DNA of 64,000 nucleotides from Epiperipatus broadwayi (taxonomy: Eukaryota > Onychophora > Udeonychophora > Euonychophora > Peripatidae): NCBI GenBank assembly GCA_028023455.1, contig JAQFVV010012396.1:3228156-3292155 (forward strand), written 5' to 3'. The notes under the pieces are model-generated. The model was not told the DNA's origin and did not search any database. It saw only the letters and a program-made list of their open reading frames with translations. Positions within the stretch are counted from its first letter, which is position 1. Each line of letters begins with the position of its first letter. Position numbers and translations under genes: made by a program. Positions 1-13,085 of this stretch are shown here, one piece after another.

Positions 1-388
1 CACACACACATGCTTGGAAGCTTTCTCATAAAGTTGCAAAAACTATTTTAAAATTATGTTGTGAAATTTATAAATAATACGTGAGTTATCACGAGATAAA
101 AATAAAGATATTAATGTAAAATATTAAATCTGATTTTTAAAAATATTGTCTTAAAAATATAACGTATTTAAAAAGATTTAGTTTATTTTAAATGATCTTA
201 TAAAAGTTAAGATTTAAACCAAGTGAGAAAGAATATTTCAAAAGAATGTTTAATAGGTTTAAATAAACGATAAAAATTATTTTTAAAAAAATGTAATAAT
301 ATTAAATATTAAATAAGTCATTATTTTATTTTTAATAGTGAGTTGATAAATATGTAAATAAGCTAGAAAGTTTGATTGTTTAAATGTA
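1..388. other. AT-rich non-coding DNA
   Basis: The stretch opens with a short (CA)n run and continues as AT-rich sequence with poly-A and poly-T runs. I see no open frame, RNA gene or repeat that I can support. Confidence 0.6.
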
Positions 389-460
389 CCAATCAGATAA
401 GGAGTTTCTGCTAGTATAAAAGCTGGATTCAATTGTTGAAGGGGGCTCTCTGTAATTAAA
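389..460 (+). promoter_or_regulatory. candidate core promoter (CCAAT plus TATAAAAG), or LTR promoter remnant
   Basis: CCAATCA lies at 389-395 and TATAAAAG at 415-422. A G-run followed by CTCTCTG at 441-451 sits at the distance expected for transcription initiation. The next few hundred bases carry more CpG dinucleotides than the surroundings. This is a textbook pol II spacing, but it is also how an LTR promoter looks, and I found no matching LTR ends. In such AT-rich DNA a TATA box alone means little. The CCAAT partner and the G-run are what make it worth recording. Confidence 0.3.
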
Positions 461-650
461 TTTCTAAGTTAATCGTGCTATTGAGAAAATAGCCAAGTAA
501 ATTTATAAACGCTCTTAAAATCAGTTTTAAAATCATAAGAGTGTTATTGTATATAATTTTATAATTTTTAAATGATAAGTATGCAGTAGAAACTTAATAA
601 TTCCCTATTGGTCTTCTCAATATCGAAACTCAATTTACGTACGAATAATC

Positions 651-803
651 ATGGAAACATCACGTATCGGAGAAATATATCAGAAACTTTATGCTAGAGA
701 AATAACAGACGCTGGATTAGTACATAAAACTACGAGATGGAGAAAAGTAGTATTTTGGACTATAAATAGTTTTAAAAGTTTAAATTACTATTGTCTATTA
801 TAA
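651..803 (+). CDS. short hypothetical ORF, 50 codons
   Basis: ATG at 651 opens a 50-codon frame that ends at a TAA (801-803). The product is basic and includes KTTRWRKVVFW. It begins about 200 bp downstream of the candidate promoter at 389-460, and its first part has normal-looking codons with several CpGs, unlike the flanks. I do not recognise it. No splice donor is obvious before the stop. It could be a first exon, a fragment of an old element, or chance. Only its position after the promoter-like block supports it. Confidence 0.15.
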   Translation: METSRIGEIYQKLYAREITDAGLVHKTTRWRKVVFWTINSFKSLNYYCLL

Positions 804-2548
804 ATAGATATTTAAAAGAAATATGAATACTTCTATAGAAAGAAAGTATTTTTGCAGATTTTAAAAGATTAAAATGTATATCTTAAGTAAAGATATAAGA
901 AGTAGTAATTTTAATAAATACTTGCCTTGTTAAGTCTTTGTGCTTAAAAGACTAAATATTGACGATTTGAAAAGGCAAATAGATTATAAATATGATTATT
1001 TAAAATCGTAATATAATAAAATTATTATATTGAAGTAATCTAAAACGCTGGACGTTATAGATGGAGAAATAAATTCTTACCTAGATATATTGTTATTTAA
1101 AAATGCGTAAGTAATACATGGATGTCCAAACCAAATCAAAAGCCAAGCAAGCCAAGTTGATTAAAATAATTCAATGTAAAATAATTTATAAACTATAAAT
1201 TAATTTAGAAATAATAACTTTTAAATAATAATCTATGAAGAACTGGATCCAGAAAAAGAACTTATAAACTATTTTTTTTAATTTTATTTTGTTTTCTTGT
1301 GGGAACTTATTTTTATTTTAAAAAAAGAACGTTACCATTTTTTTTATAAACTTTCAAGAAACACGTGATACAACGGAACAGGAAATAGTGTTCTATTGAC
1401 TTTATACGTAGGATATTTGTTAGAACTTTTATGGTAGAACAAAAGACGTCGCTGGAAATACGTAATATGAACTTTTATTTTATTTATTTAACATAAAATT
1501 TAAAATATTATTAAACTATTAAAAGTAGGTTAGGTACATTTATTAAATAATAACTTAAAAATAATATAATAATTAATTACATAAATTTATTTTTATAATT
1601 AATATAACACGGAATATTCTAATGAATGTTTATGAGTGTAAATGTGAATGATTTTTATTTTATGAAGCTGCAAATTCCGAAGAATGCTGGATAGCAGATT
1701 GGACATTATTATTATTATGGTAAAAATATTGTATAATGATTTTTAATGAATTTAATATGTTTTTCTTTAGATCAACTGAATATTATGTTGTTGTAGAATG
1801 AATGGATAGATATTTTATGAAAACACATACATTATATTGGCAACGAACTTTATTAAAATATGCATAAGTTTTAATTTATAATATAAACATGATACAACAT
1901 TACGTAAGAAGCTTAGAAATAATTATATGATTCTTTCATAAATAAATTTTGATATTTTATTATGTTATAGTATTAGAATTATATTTATTCTTTATTTAGG
2001 TAATTATTTTATTATTTGCAAGATAAGAATAGATTTGAAAAGACTCTATTTTTTTTGTATTTTGTTTTATTAAATAAGTTAAGTTACGTTATGGGTAGAA
2101 GCTTATATTTGGATTGAAGTTTATTAAGTATAGACGATGTAGTATAGGTAGTTTAGATAATGAATATTTTATTTAAAATTGATGTTTATTTTCCGGAAAT
2201 TTTAGATAAGTTTAGAATATGTTTTATAGATAGAAATTTATTAGAAAGGATTAAAATAACACATAAAGTAAAGTAATGATTTTTACATAGAAAAGAATCA
2301 TAGAATTTATCTAAGGTAATGCTTTATGAATTTAAAATTGATAAATGATTTAAATAATAATATTTGAACAATACAGATATATAATGCATATTTGATAAAA
2401 CATATAACAGGAATTACATTAAGTAAAGTATAATTACAGTCAATTATTTGTTTTACATTACAAAGATACATTAATTTATATAAAGCTATTAAGCAATGCT
2501 AATAATAAAGTGAATACATGATAATACATTATAAATGGTAATACTTAA
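804..2548. other. AT-rich non-coding DNA
   Basis: No long frame or recognised RNA is seen. Two patches (about 1040-1110 and 1350-1460) keep several CpGs and look less simple than the rest, but I could not assign them. Confidence 0.5.
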
Positions 2549-3280
2549 TTAATGTAGCTATTTAATTAGTAGAGCTACATTATTTACACATGCTACATAA
2601 ATAGTCTTGACATATATTGTTATTTGTAGTAATTAAGAGTACATACTATTTATTTAAAAATCTAAGTTTTTGAAAACATACTATAATATTATTAGTATAG
2701 CATTTGAAGGAATGTAAAATTGCTTATTAAGTACATGAATTAATAACAGTGTAAAGCCTCTTATATTTGTATTATCTTATTATTTTATATTTATTTATTG
2801 TCATAAATTCTAAAACTGTAAATAGTGTAAATAAATTTTATTTGAAGTTATTGTAAATAAATTTGTTAATTTGTTTTAAAAGTGTGTCGAGTTTCATTAT
2901 TTTCACCCTCAGCATTTTGACATCAGATGATTTGAAATAAACATAATATTTGCACAAAATATGAATTTGTTATTATTACTTAGAATTGAATACCATATTT
3001 GCTTAACATTATTTTATAAGAATTGATTGACATGAACATAAATATTACAATGGTCATAAGATGATTATAATGCACATTATAAGAATACAAGTATTGTTTA
3101 TTGCCACAGATTATTAAGTATAAGATTTTGATCTATTTTAAAATGAAGATACCATATGAAATAAAAGATATACATATGTTTGTTTATTCATTTAATGATT
3201 GATTATATCATATAAATAGATAAGATTGAATTACACTCTGAAGAGTTAGTATTGTATTAATTATTTAATAAAAATACTAG
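2549..3280 (+). repeat. long tandem repeat, unit 1 (about 732 bp)
   Basis: The unit opens with TTAATGTAGCTATTTAA and contains landmark blocks that recur in the same order in the next unit: AATAGTCTTGACAT, GTAAATAAATTTGTTAAT, TTTGAAATAAACATAATATT, GAATTGATTGACATGAAC and ATAATGCACATTATAAGAA. No protein is encoded. The copies differ by many substitutions and small gaps, so the duplication is old. Confidence 0.8.
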
Positions 3281-4033
3281 TTAATGTAGCTATTTAAGTT
3301 TGGTAGAGTTTCATTATTTCACATCATACTAAATAGTCTTGACATAGTATTATTATTTGTAAAAATTTAGAAGTACCTGAGATTATTTAATTATATTTTA
3401 AAAATTATAAGTTTGGAATATACTATAGTATTATTAAAGGTAATTATTTCATTTAAAAGCCATATAGAATTGCTTATTAATGTAGTGGTAAGTTGATAAG
3501 GTAGGGGTAGTACTCTTATATTTGCTATTGAGACTATTGTATCTTTGGATATATTGACTTAAGTTGTAAATCTGCTTATTAGTTTAGTAAACTTTATTTA
3601 AAGTCTATTGTAAATAAATTTGTTAATATTGTTTTTAAAGGTGTGTCAAGTCATTATTTCTCACCAGAGCTATATTGACATTTGATAATTTGAAATAAAC
3701 ATAATATTTACATTAAAATAATTTGTTATTGTTACTTAGAATTGAATACAATATTTACTTAACATTATTATATAAGAATTGATTGACATGAACATAAATG
3801 TTACAATGTCATAATGTGATTATAATGCACATTATAAGAATACAATATTGTTTATATACCACAGATTATTAAGTATAATATATATGATCTATATATATAA
3901 ATGAAGATACCATATGATATATATAGATATATATATATATTATTTATATATTTAATGATTGATTATATATATAGAAATATATGAGATTAAATAACACTCT
4001 AAGATTAGTATTATTTATTATTATTATTAAAAT
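3281..4033 (+). repeat. long tandem repeat, unit 2
   Basis: This is the second copy of the unit at 2549, starting with the same TTAATGTAGCTATTTAA and holding all its landmark blocks in order. It has gained TATATA runs near 3880-3980, which fits slippage after the duplication. Confidence 0.8.
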
Positions 4034-4215
4034 AAGTTAGGTGTATTTAAGTTTGATGTTAAATCCCATATACTTATTTACATAATTTGTTATTATTTTA
4101 AAACAACTTAGATAGAACCTGAGCATTATTTAAATATATTTTTAAGTTAAAAGTTAGGAACTATTTTAGTATCATTAAAGATAATATTATTTCATTTTAT
4201 GAGTTCATTAAGAAT
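4034..4215 (+). repeat. long tandem repeat, partial unit 3
   Basis: The first 180 bp or so of the unit recur a third time, with GTGTATTTAAGTTTGATG, an AACCTGAGCATTATTTAA block and AGTATCATTAAAG matching the start of unit 2. The copy then stops. It shows that the array once had at least three members. Confidence 0.55.
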
Positions 4216-7200
4216 GCTATAAATGAAATGGTCAATACTGATTTTATAGTTAGTTTTCAGTGACTCTCTCCTATGCACATTAAAAGATCTAAGCAAGATA
4301 TTTACTCAAGATTTAACTTCATTTGATTTTACTTTGCTATAACTTTTTCACAATTATATCATATTTTCATTTTGGGTCTTGAAATAGCTTATTGAATTAA
4401 TATAATCTGGATTACCCTGATATTGGTTTAGATATTTGATGATAATTTGTTTAAGATTTGGAACTACCTATAAGTAAAATATTAAAGATGATATGAAAAC
4501 TTTATATATATACATATATAATGTATATAGCTATATGTATATATATATATTTTATATATATCATGAATATAGTCTAGATTTGATCAAAGCAATACTTTGT
4601 TTTTCTAATATACAGTGAACAGGTGATCTTGAGTCTCAATTAGGTTCATTTAAGTAAATGTTTGTACAAAGGCTAGCATGAGCACAGATCATTTAATAAC
4701 TAGAGATTTAGCACAGAAAGTAAGCAGATTTAAAAGAATCTGCTGATTCTATATAGTTATTACTTGACACCACAAATCATGGAGCATAGAGAACAAAATG
4801 AACCTTGTTCATTTTTATATGTTACAATATTGATTTTTATATATTAATACTTCCTAAATCATTTAGAAAAATTAGAAACAACATGGAGACTAAGTATACA
4901 ACATTAAGGAACACCACAAAATTTTCTTTTTAATTGGTCAATACATTTGATAATTTTAATACATCATTTATTTAAGCAATTATAAAAAATAGCAATTTTC
5001 CTCTAATTTCACAATTTTTTAAATTGTGAAACAATTGTGATGTCAAAAGCCATATAAAATGTAAAAAAAATTTACATGTGCATAATTTTAATTATTTAAT
5101 ACATTATTAATTTTATTTGCAAATTTTTCTAATAACATAGTTGCATTTTTTTTTTTATAAATTCATATTGGTTTTTATTATAAAAATTAATTTGATTTCA
5201 AAATCTGTAAATTATTTTATAATTTTCTTTTATGTTAATAATTGAAAGAAGAATATTTTTAGCACCAGATTTAAAAATTGATATTACTGTAGATGTTTAA
5301 TATTATCATAAATTCATTATTTTCTATTATTTTATTAATAATATAAATTGAAATATCTAATAGAATATCAATATTATTTTTTATGTTTGCCATTCTGATT
5401 TTATTTAAATTTGGGTTTATATTAACACTACATTCTTTTATTATTTCATATAAATCTTCTTATTTAAATTTGTCATAAATATTGAATGAGGTTGACTATT
5501 ATATTTTTTTGAAATATTAATATCATTTTTTTTTGTTTTTAATTCTTTTTACAAATATAGTATTAAAAGTATTTGTTTTTTAAAATTTTTATCATTTATA
5601 AAACTTGGTTTCCTTAGTAATATTTCACATGTTACTTAATTATATTTAGGTCCCATCTTAAAATTAACAATAGTATTTCCTAAAACTTAAGATATATAAA
5701 GAACAAGAGTAATAATGAATACAAATTTGTTTTAAAAGAATTGACTTGAAGATAGATATTAAATTATGGAATTAAAGGAAATTGTAATTTATAAGAAAAG
5801 TTCTCATAAAATATTATATCATGTGGATCATGTATCAAAATGGATCATTGTGTGACAATCCAGAGCATAAAATTTAAAGAATGTCTTAAATTAAAAGTTT
5901 GAGCAAAAAAATATAGAAATAAAAAAATTATATAGGATGAGTTGTGCTAAATTTAGGTGGTTTGTTGTGCCTACATATTCATCACAAGAAAATGAACAAT
6001 AAAATCAATTATCATATTAATAACATAGCATTCTTATTTATTATCTTGATAGTATCAATATAAGTTTTTTTAATATTTAATTTAAATTATTTTTTTATGG
6101 CTAATACTCCAACATGAAAATAGCTTTTATGTAAGCATAATAAATCAAAAATTACATCTAACAATAATTAGTATTAAATTAGTAAAAAAAATAATTGTTT
6201 ACAAGTATTTAATAAAGAAGATAAGCAGACCAAATAATTCAATAAACTAAAGCTTTGTTTACTTATAAAAAAAGAACTATTAAATGAATCTCCATATAGA
6301 TGCAAAAATAAAAAATGCAATAAATTTCACAAAATACTGAGTATATTTCTTTTGAACTAAATGCAATGCAAAGTGAAAGTTTAGCAAAATCATGAAAACA
6401 AAAATGATTAAACAGTAATTGATAAATTAACAAACTATTGAATTCTCCAAATAATCAATCATTTACTTACAACAAAACTTACTTTATCAAAGTCTATGTT
6501 GATATCTGTTATATAATAAAAAATATAAAAATAAAACAATAATTACTCATATTTTATTCCACTATCTTTTCTACAAGTTGAAAAACAAATATTAATTTTA
6601 TTTAGATTAATATTAAATAACTTTTTACATCAAGAACATTTATTCATAGGGTTTGTGAGCTTCCTTGATATAAATGTTTTTTTATTAATCTTGTTGCATA
6701 AATAAATTTAAATAACCTCATTTCATTCTAAAATACTGCAGAAAATTATCATTAGTTAGAATAATTTACATTATTTAACTTAAATATCTGTGCTAATGTG
6801 AATATTTTCATTTTACTAAATGCATATTGTTTTGCAAAATATTTGTATAAAAAAATCAATTATTTATATAAAAAAAACATTTAATGTATTTATATAATAT
6901 TAAAAAATATTATTCTATTATTGTTTTGCTTTTTAAAAAAATATTTAATAAATAAAATGATACTAACTTCAATTCAAATAGCAGAAGACAGGCATAAATA
7001 ACAAATACATTCAAGCTTTTATAGTTGTAATTAATAATTTTATAGTTGTAATTAATAATTTGCAAAGCACATACTAATTATGTAAGTAATATATATTAAG
7101 GCTATAACCTTAAGAAACAATAATAACAGAAATTATTATAGTATTAACAGATTTTGATAAAAATCATATTAGAATTATTATAGACAGAAATCAGCCATTT

Positions 7201-8090
7201 TGAAAACTATATTTTCATATATATGTTTCATAAATATATAGAGAATATGATTTATTTATATTTAATTAAGATTTATATATACACATTAAAATGTTATGAA
7301 GTCATATGATAATGATAAATTGATATACAAATATAATCTTTAGTATTAAAAACAGGTATCATTTTGATATAAAAATGAATGAAAAATTATATTTAAAATA
7401 CACCTATTTTTTGAGTAATATGAATGTAAGCTATATTTTATATTTGTATCCATTATTTAAAAAGTTTTACATAGCAAATATGAATAAACATGTAATTAAT
7501 TTAATTAATGAAAAAAAAAACCAAACTTGAAATAGTATTGATTAAATAAAAAAAAATTAGATAAAGAAAATATGAGACAAACATTATTTTATAATAGTAA
7601 CTGTGTGTGTGTATATATATATATAAATTGAGATTGTTGTGTATTTCATGGCAAACAACAACATAATATTGTGTGTGCATATATATATATAAAGTTGAAA
7701 AGAAAAATAGAAATAAAGACAAACAAATTTTTTAATATTTATTATATACATTGGAATAATGAAGGGTTAAATAACAATTTACATACTTAAAATTATTATA
7801 AATTATTTTCAATGAAGCATTAAAAAGGTCTAGTTAATATTTTATTAGTTCTAATCTTTGAAATCGAAAACAAACTTGTTTTCCTGTTATAATAGACAAT
7901 ACCAGTTATTATAAAATTCCTTTATCTTAGATTAAATTTTTTTAAAAATTCAAGCTTTTATAATATACTTTAACAAATTCCTACAATGTTTTTGAAAAAA
8001 AATAAGGTGAAATGAAGTATCATTAATTTTTTCTATAAAGAAAATAATTTAATTTTAATTACTGTGTCTTTTAATTTCCACCTATGGCTA
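4216..8090. other. AT-rich non-coding DNA
   Basis: Mostly low-complexity AT sequence. TATATA clusters lie near 4500-4560 and 7610-7692. A 22-bp unit (TATAGTTGTAATTAATAATT) occurs twice in tandem near 7020-7063. No gene is supported. Confidence 0.55.
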
Positions 8091-8410
8091 TAAAAGATTG
8101 GAAAAGTCATTAGATTAGATTATAGTTTACAGTATTAAAGTTACTATGGAGTTATAACTGAAGGTGCAAAGTATGAGTCATCTACTACTGATAGTGCAAT
8201 GATGGAAAAGGTTAAATTACATGGAGGTCAGGACTAGCTTTTCTGTCATTCATTAGCCCAATATATTGTGTACTATATGGCATGCCTGAAATCTATCAAA
8301 TTATAAAGACTTAATGAAGCTGACTAAATGTCAACAGTTATCAAATTATATCTTCCCCAAAGATGACAATAAGCCAGTCTACTGTTTTAGAAGGGACTAG
8401 CTTACCAAAT
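8091..8410. other. unidentified island of higher complexity
   Basis: This block is clearly less AT-rich than its flanks, with words such as GGAGGTCAGGACTAGC and CATGGCATGCCTG-like stretches, but every frame is closed by stops within short distances. It could be an old transposon fragment or a conserved non-coding element. I cannot tell which. Confidence 0.3.
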
Positions 8411-11329
8411 GTTTCCACCAGCTTGTGAAAGAAATAGTTATATGTATATTATTTTATCTATTTGCAGAGAAACACAGATAAAGGTACTGTATATATATAT
8501 ATAAAGTACAGCTGAAGAGTAGAATGTATTATATATTGAGAATGATATTATTTTAAATAATTTCTTGAACATGACAGTTAAAATCTTTAAACTACAAGTT
8601 TTTAAAAATAAATAACTTTTGCCAATTAAAAATAAAACAAGGAAAGAAAAGTAATAAATGTCATTTTTCCCTAGAAGATAATTTGTTCCCATTATTGTTC
8701 ATAAAAAAAAGAGGAAAAAGTCCAAGAATCTTTTTTCAAATATTGAAAATGAGGCCACAATGGCCTAAATTTTAAATGAACTTTTCAAATGAGAATAGTT
8801 TTTTTTAAAGAAAAAACTTTTAGTTAACATAAAAATAAGAGGCCAATTAATAGCTTTAATTCTGAGTATCTAATATTTTCATAGACACATATGTGTGTGT
8901 ACATTTTATGTATATTTACAACCTTGAATTAACTGTCATGTGAAAATATATTTTTAATAAGTTTATTATTTTTGACAGATGAAATATCATAGGATATGAA
9001 TGACAGTGGGTGTACACATTTGACAGTAGACCCACATATGTTAAATTAATCTTTTATGTATCATTAAAAATAAATAAAATGGTTTATACTTAATTTCTCT
9101 GCTTATTTATATAGATAGGTGTCATTTAAACATCTAGAAATGTCTGTATATATATATATGTAAATCTAATGAGATATATGTAAATTACAATGTAATAGTG
9201 GATATTTGTTTTGCATTTTAATCAAAATCAGAATGCTTAATTTATATTTATAGTCATATTCTACTGATATTAGTTTTATTTTAATTTAATTGTTATTAAT
9301 AAATTAATATTTCATTGTTAAAGTTATTCCAGTGACTGTATTCAATCATAAAATAATTTAGAATATTTTATATTTATATTACATCTCTTGTTCATAGTAA
9401 CAGTTATAAAGCTTTTACTCATTTAGTTGGTTTTGTTCATAATGGTCTGTTATATAAAAGAGGTTTATATTTAATGTTTTTGGACATCCAAATGATCCTG
9501 GACTGGCACAAAGGTATATCCTTAAAAATCCATGAACTATTTTAACTTTTATTTTATTTTATTATTAATTAGAAATTATTTTTATAATTGACCAGTATAT
9601 TAATGGTACTAAGTGGCAGAAATGATAGTCAGGATGTTTTAGTATCTCAACATTATTTTTTTATTGATGGATTTTGATGGATTAAAACATAAATCTGTGT
9701 AATCAAATTATTGTATTATATTGTAGCCCTAAGTTTGGCCATTGCTAAATAATTAGCCTGGTCTATAGTGAATCACTTTCAAATCAAGTCACAAGATTGA
9801 CTGTTTATTTTTATTATTATTACTTTGTAATGCTGATGATGTTTATGTGCACTTATATCAATGCTGATCTCTCATTGATTCATCTTTATTTGTTTTATAT
9901 TTAATACTTAAATTTGGTAATAACTGGGATTGATGATGATGAGTGTTATCATCCTTGGTTCACCCCTGACTTTGTACCATTACAATATATAACATCAAAT
10001 AAGAAAAATTACACAAATCACATCAAAAGTAATTTATAAACATATGAGATTTTGCATAATCTACAAGTGGAATAATATCAATCAGAAAATTAGAAGGAAA
10101 ACAGAGAATCAGAAACTGTGTAGTGAACACTGAATGGATATAGGAATACTATTTTCTAATCATAACCCATAAATTCTTTAATAAAACATTCAGAATTGTA
10201 TTTTCATAATGATAAAAAATCTACTAAATGAATGAGGTAAACTAAGGCAATGGTCTGATACTCAAAACTTTTTGAGAATTTCTAAGTTTCCCACAATTTA
10301 ATAAAATAATGCCATTTTCTAACATTTATTCACAGTGATCCTGGGTTTAATGTATTAGGTATCCTGAATTTTATTAAAGTCACATTTTCGATGATAATCA
10401 ACATTATAATTTATACTGCTTACAATAAATCTAAATGTAAATCCATGTTTCTAATAGTTATAATTGCACAAATAAATTTTACATATATTTTAATCCGTCC
10501 TTTACATAAACTATAATATAGTCCTTTAAAGCTAGCATAGAACTACTTTTAAGTGCACTTATCTTTGATTTATATTTTATTTTAATGGTATGTTAAATTG
10601 TATAATCCTTGAGATGAGGAATATTGTAAACAAAATAAATAATTTATACAATATTTGTGGTATTATTTGCACAGACTATTTGTTTTAGAAATCTTCAGTA
10701 TGGCTACTGAAGATTTTTAAAACAATCAATTTGTTTTCAAAACAAAATATTCTTGAATTATACAATTTCAATTAGTATTTGGAGGTCCATATCTTCACAT
10801 TTTCAAGCGCACATGATTTGAGATTTATTGCATTAGTAAATATTATTTGGATGAAAGAAACTGGCAAAATCATATTTACACAAATTATTCAAAAATGATT
10901 TTTGCTATTTATTATAATTTTCAAAACAATTCAATTTCAAAGCAAGCAACTTTCTATATAAATAAAATTTAACAATTTCTATTTAAAACAAGGCATTTGA
11001 AGTATTTTTCAGACAACAAAAATTGGTGTATTTTCACTAATTTCAGTTATCAATGGTAATATCAATTTGTTTTTCAAAACAAACAATTTTTAGCAATATA
11101 CATTGAAATTAGCATTTTCTCTTCAAAACAAACTATTACTGCAACTATTATTTGTTTAAAACATAAGACAATCTTTTCATAAATTTTAGTCTTCATGATA
11201 TCATACAGAGATGAACGACAAGCAAATATTACATGCCAATCATTTAGATAATATCTTTTGGAAAATATCACAACAGAATAGAAACAGTCAAGATTATTTT
11301 TTAAACATTTCTTAAAAGATATATATGTG
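8411..11329. other. AT-rich non-coding DNA
   Basis: No gene is supported. Words related to TTTTCAAAACAA recur between about 10730 and 11160, which suggests a very old repeat. Confidence 0.5.
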
Positions 11330-11680
11330 ATATGAGAACATTATTGTTTTTTTATATAAAACTGGGCAATTTGTCTTCATTAGTCTTAAATTGTAAATTT
11401 TTTTTCATTAATTTGTATGAAATAACAATTTCTAAGAATTTATATTGCTTTTTATAAAATTATGCATCCAACATTATACCTTTTTTATATAAAATTACAG
11501 ATTAAGTTTTAATTTACATTTACATTAGTATGTATTGCTTTTTTTAAAAAAAAAAAACAATACACACTGCATATTAAAATTACATTCACATTAGTTACCA
11601 TAGCTTTTATGTTTTTTTGTAAAATTGTGCATTAAATTTTAAAACTATGTTCACATAAGTTTATAGAAAATTTAGCCAAT
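11330..11680. repeat. degenerate tandem repeat, about 90-130 bp unit
   Basis: Three or four similar blocks run head to tail. Each has a T-run, then (TA)TAAAATT, then a GCATTAA or GATTAAG word, then ACATTCACATTAGT-like sequence (near 11346, 11450, 11485 and 11610). The copies are poor and the boundaries are approximate. Confidence 0.35.
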
Positions 11681-12599
11681 TTGTTTATTTTGAAAATATT
11701 AATTTTTTGAGTAATATCTTCAGTATAGTTTTGATGATTCTGCCTACTATGCAATATATGTATCTATTATGTAGAACATTTGTGCAAACAGAATCATATT
11801 TATAGCATATAAGGATAATTTGAAGTACTTGTTGTAACTTAATTTATATCTATAGTTATAGTTTCACTTAAATGAAAATATATTTTAAAAATGTTAGAAT
11901 ATATTAATTTGTAATAAGTTACTGTCAGAATAATCTATTATTTTTATGCATACATACATATTTTGTATTAGAATATTTGTATTTATTTTTTTGGTTGAAA
12001 TAAAAAAATTTATAATATGAGAAATTAATTTTTTTGATCAAATATTTTCACTTTTGTGCCTATTTTAAAGACCACATTCATGGTTTTAGACTTAACTCTC
12101 ACATTTGTAATCATAAAAGAAAAAATAAATGCCATATACATTTTTATTTTTAAAATTTGAGTGTTAATATTCATTTCAGTCATTGGATGTTCTTAAGACA
12201 CAGCATGATGATTTATTGAGATATTTTGCATATGTGGCTTTCATTTTATATTATTTAATTTATATTTTGAAAGTAAAAGCATAGGTATTATTTTTGCTTA
12301 GATTAATCTATAATGCTTTACTAATCATTGAGAGTTTTGTGTTTTTGTTCAACTAAATCTGGGAATGTTATAAAATTATACACAACCATACATAATTGTC
12401 ATTCTAATTAATATATATTTTTTTGCAGTAAGTTAATATGTATAGTCTTTATGTATATATCATATTTAGTATGTGTATATAATTATATATGCATAACAAA
12501 TCAGTAACTTTTGTGTTTAAAATTGTCAACATTTTATCTTTTTATTTGAGTTTTTTTTTCAAAAAAGCTTAACAGAACTATATTATACACAATTTTTAT
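11681..12599. other. AT-rich non-coding DNA
   Basis: I see nothing recognisable here beyond T-runs and TATATA words near 12413-12490. Confidence 0.55.
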
Positions 12600-13085
12600 A
12601 TTATTTAAATTGTAACAAATAAAATTGAAAGTGAGCATTATTTAAAACACCTCATCCCCACTTTTTCTGAAAAACTAATTCACCTGTTTAAAAATGAATA
12701 TGTCCTATCACTTTCATAGATGTTTTAAACAAATGTACAAAATTTCAACAAGTTATATTGAACTTGAATATATTAAATATCAATTTTAAAATGTTAAAAT
12801 ATATGAAAGAAAAAGTCTTTATATTGCCCTCTTATAAGCATTATTTAAATTTTAACTGAGAAAATTGATAGTGAACATTATTTAAAACATTACCTTATAC
12901 TCTTCTTGGCTAAGAAACTAAGTGATCTATTTAAATAATTAATGTGACCTATCACTGTGATAGACATTTTAAACAAATGTAAACAGTTTCAACAAGGTAT
13001 ATTGAAGTTTAATACATTAAAATATCATTTCTAAAATAGTAAAAAAATGTTATTAAATGGTAGGGAAAAATCCTTATACCACCCT
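12600..13085 (+). repeat. tandem duplication, two units of about 244 bp
   Basis: Two head-to-tail copies start near 12600 and 12840. Shared landmarks in order are GCATTATTTAAAACA, CCTATCACT (12704 and 12948), TTTTAAACAAATGTA, TTTCAACAAG and CCCTCTTAT. Their spacing gives a period of about 244 bp. There is no open frame. The copies have diverged moderately. Confidence 0.8.

Noticed and set aside
7501-7722. Minus-strand frame rich in Y, I and H
   Set aside because: It is a translation of T-runs and (TA)n/(CA)n sequence, with no domain and no supporting splice or start context.
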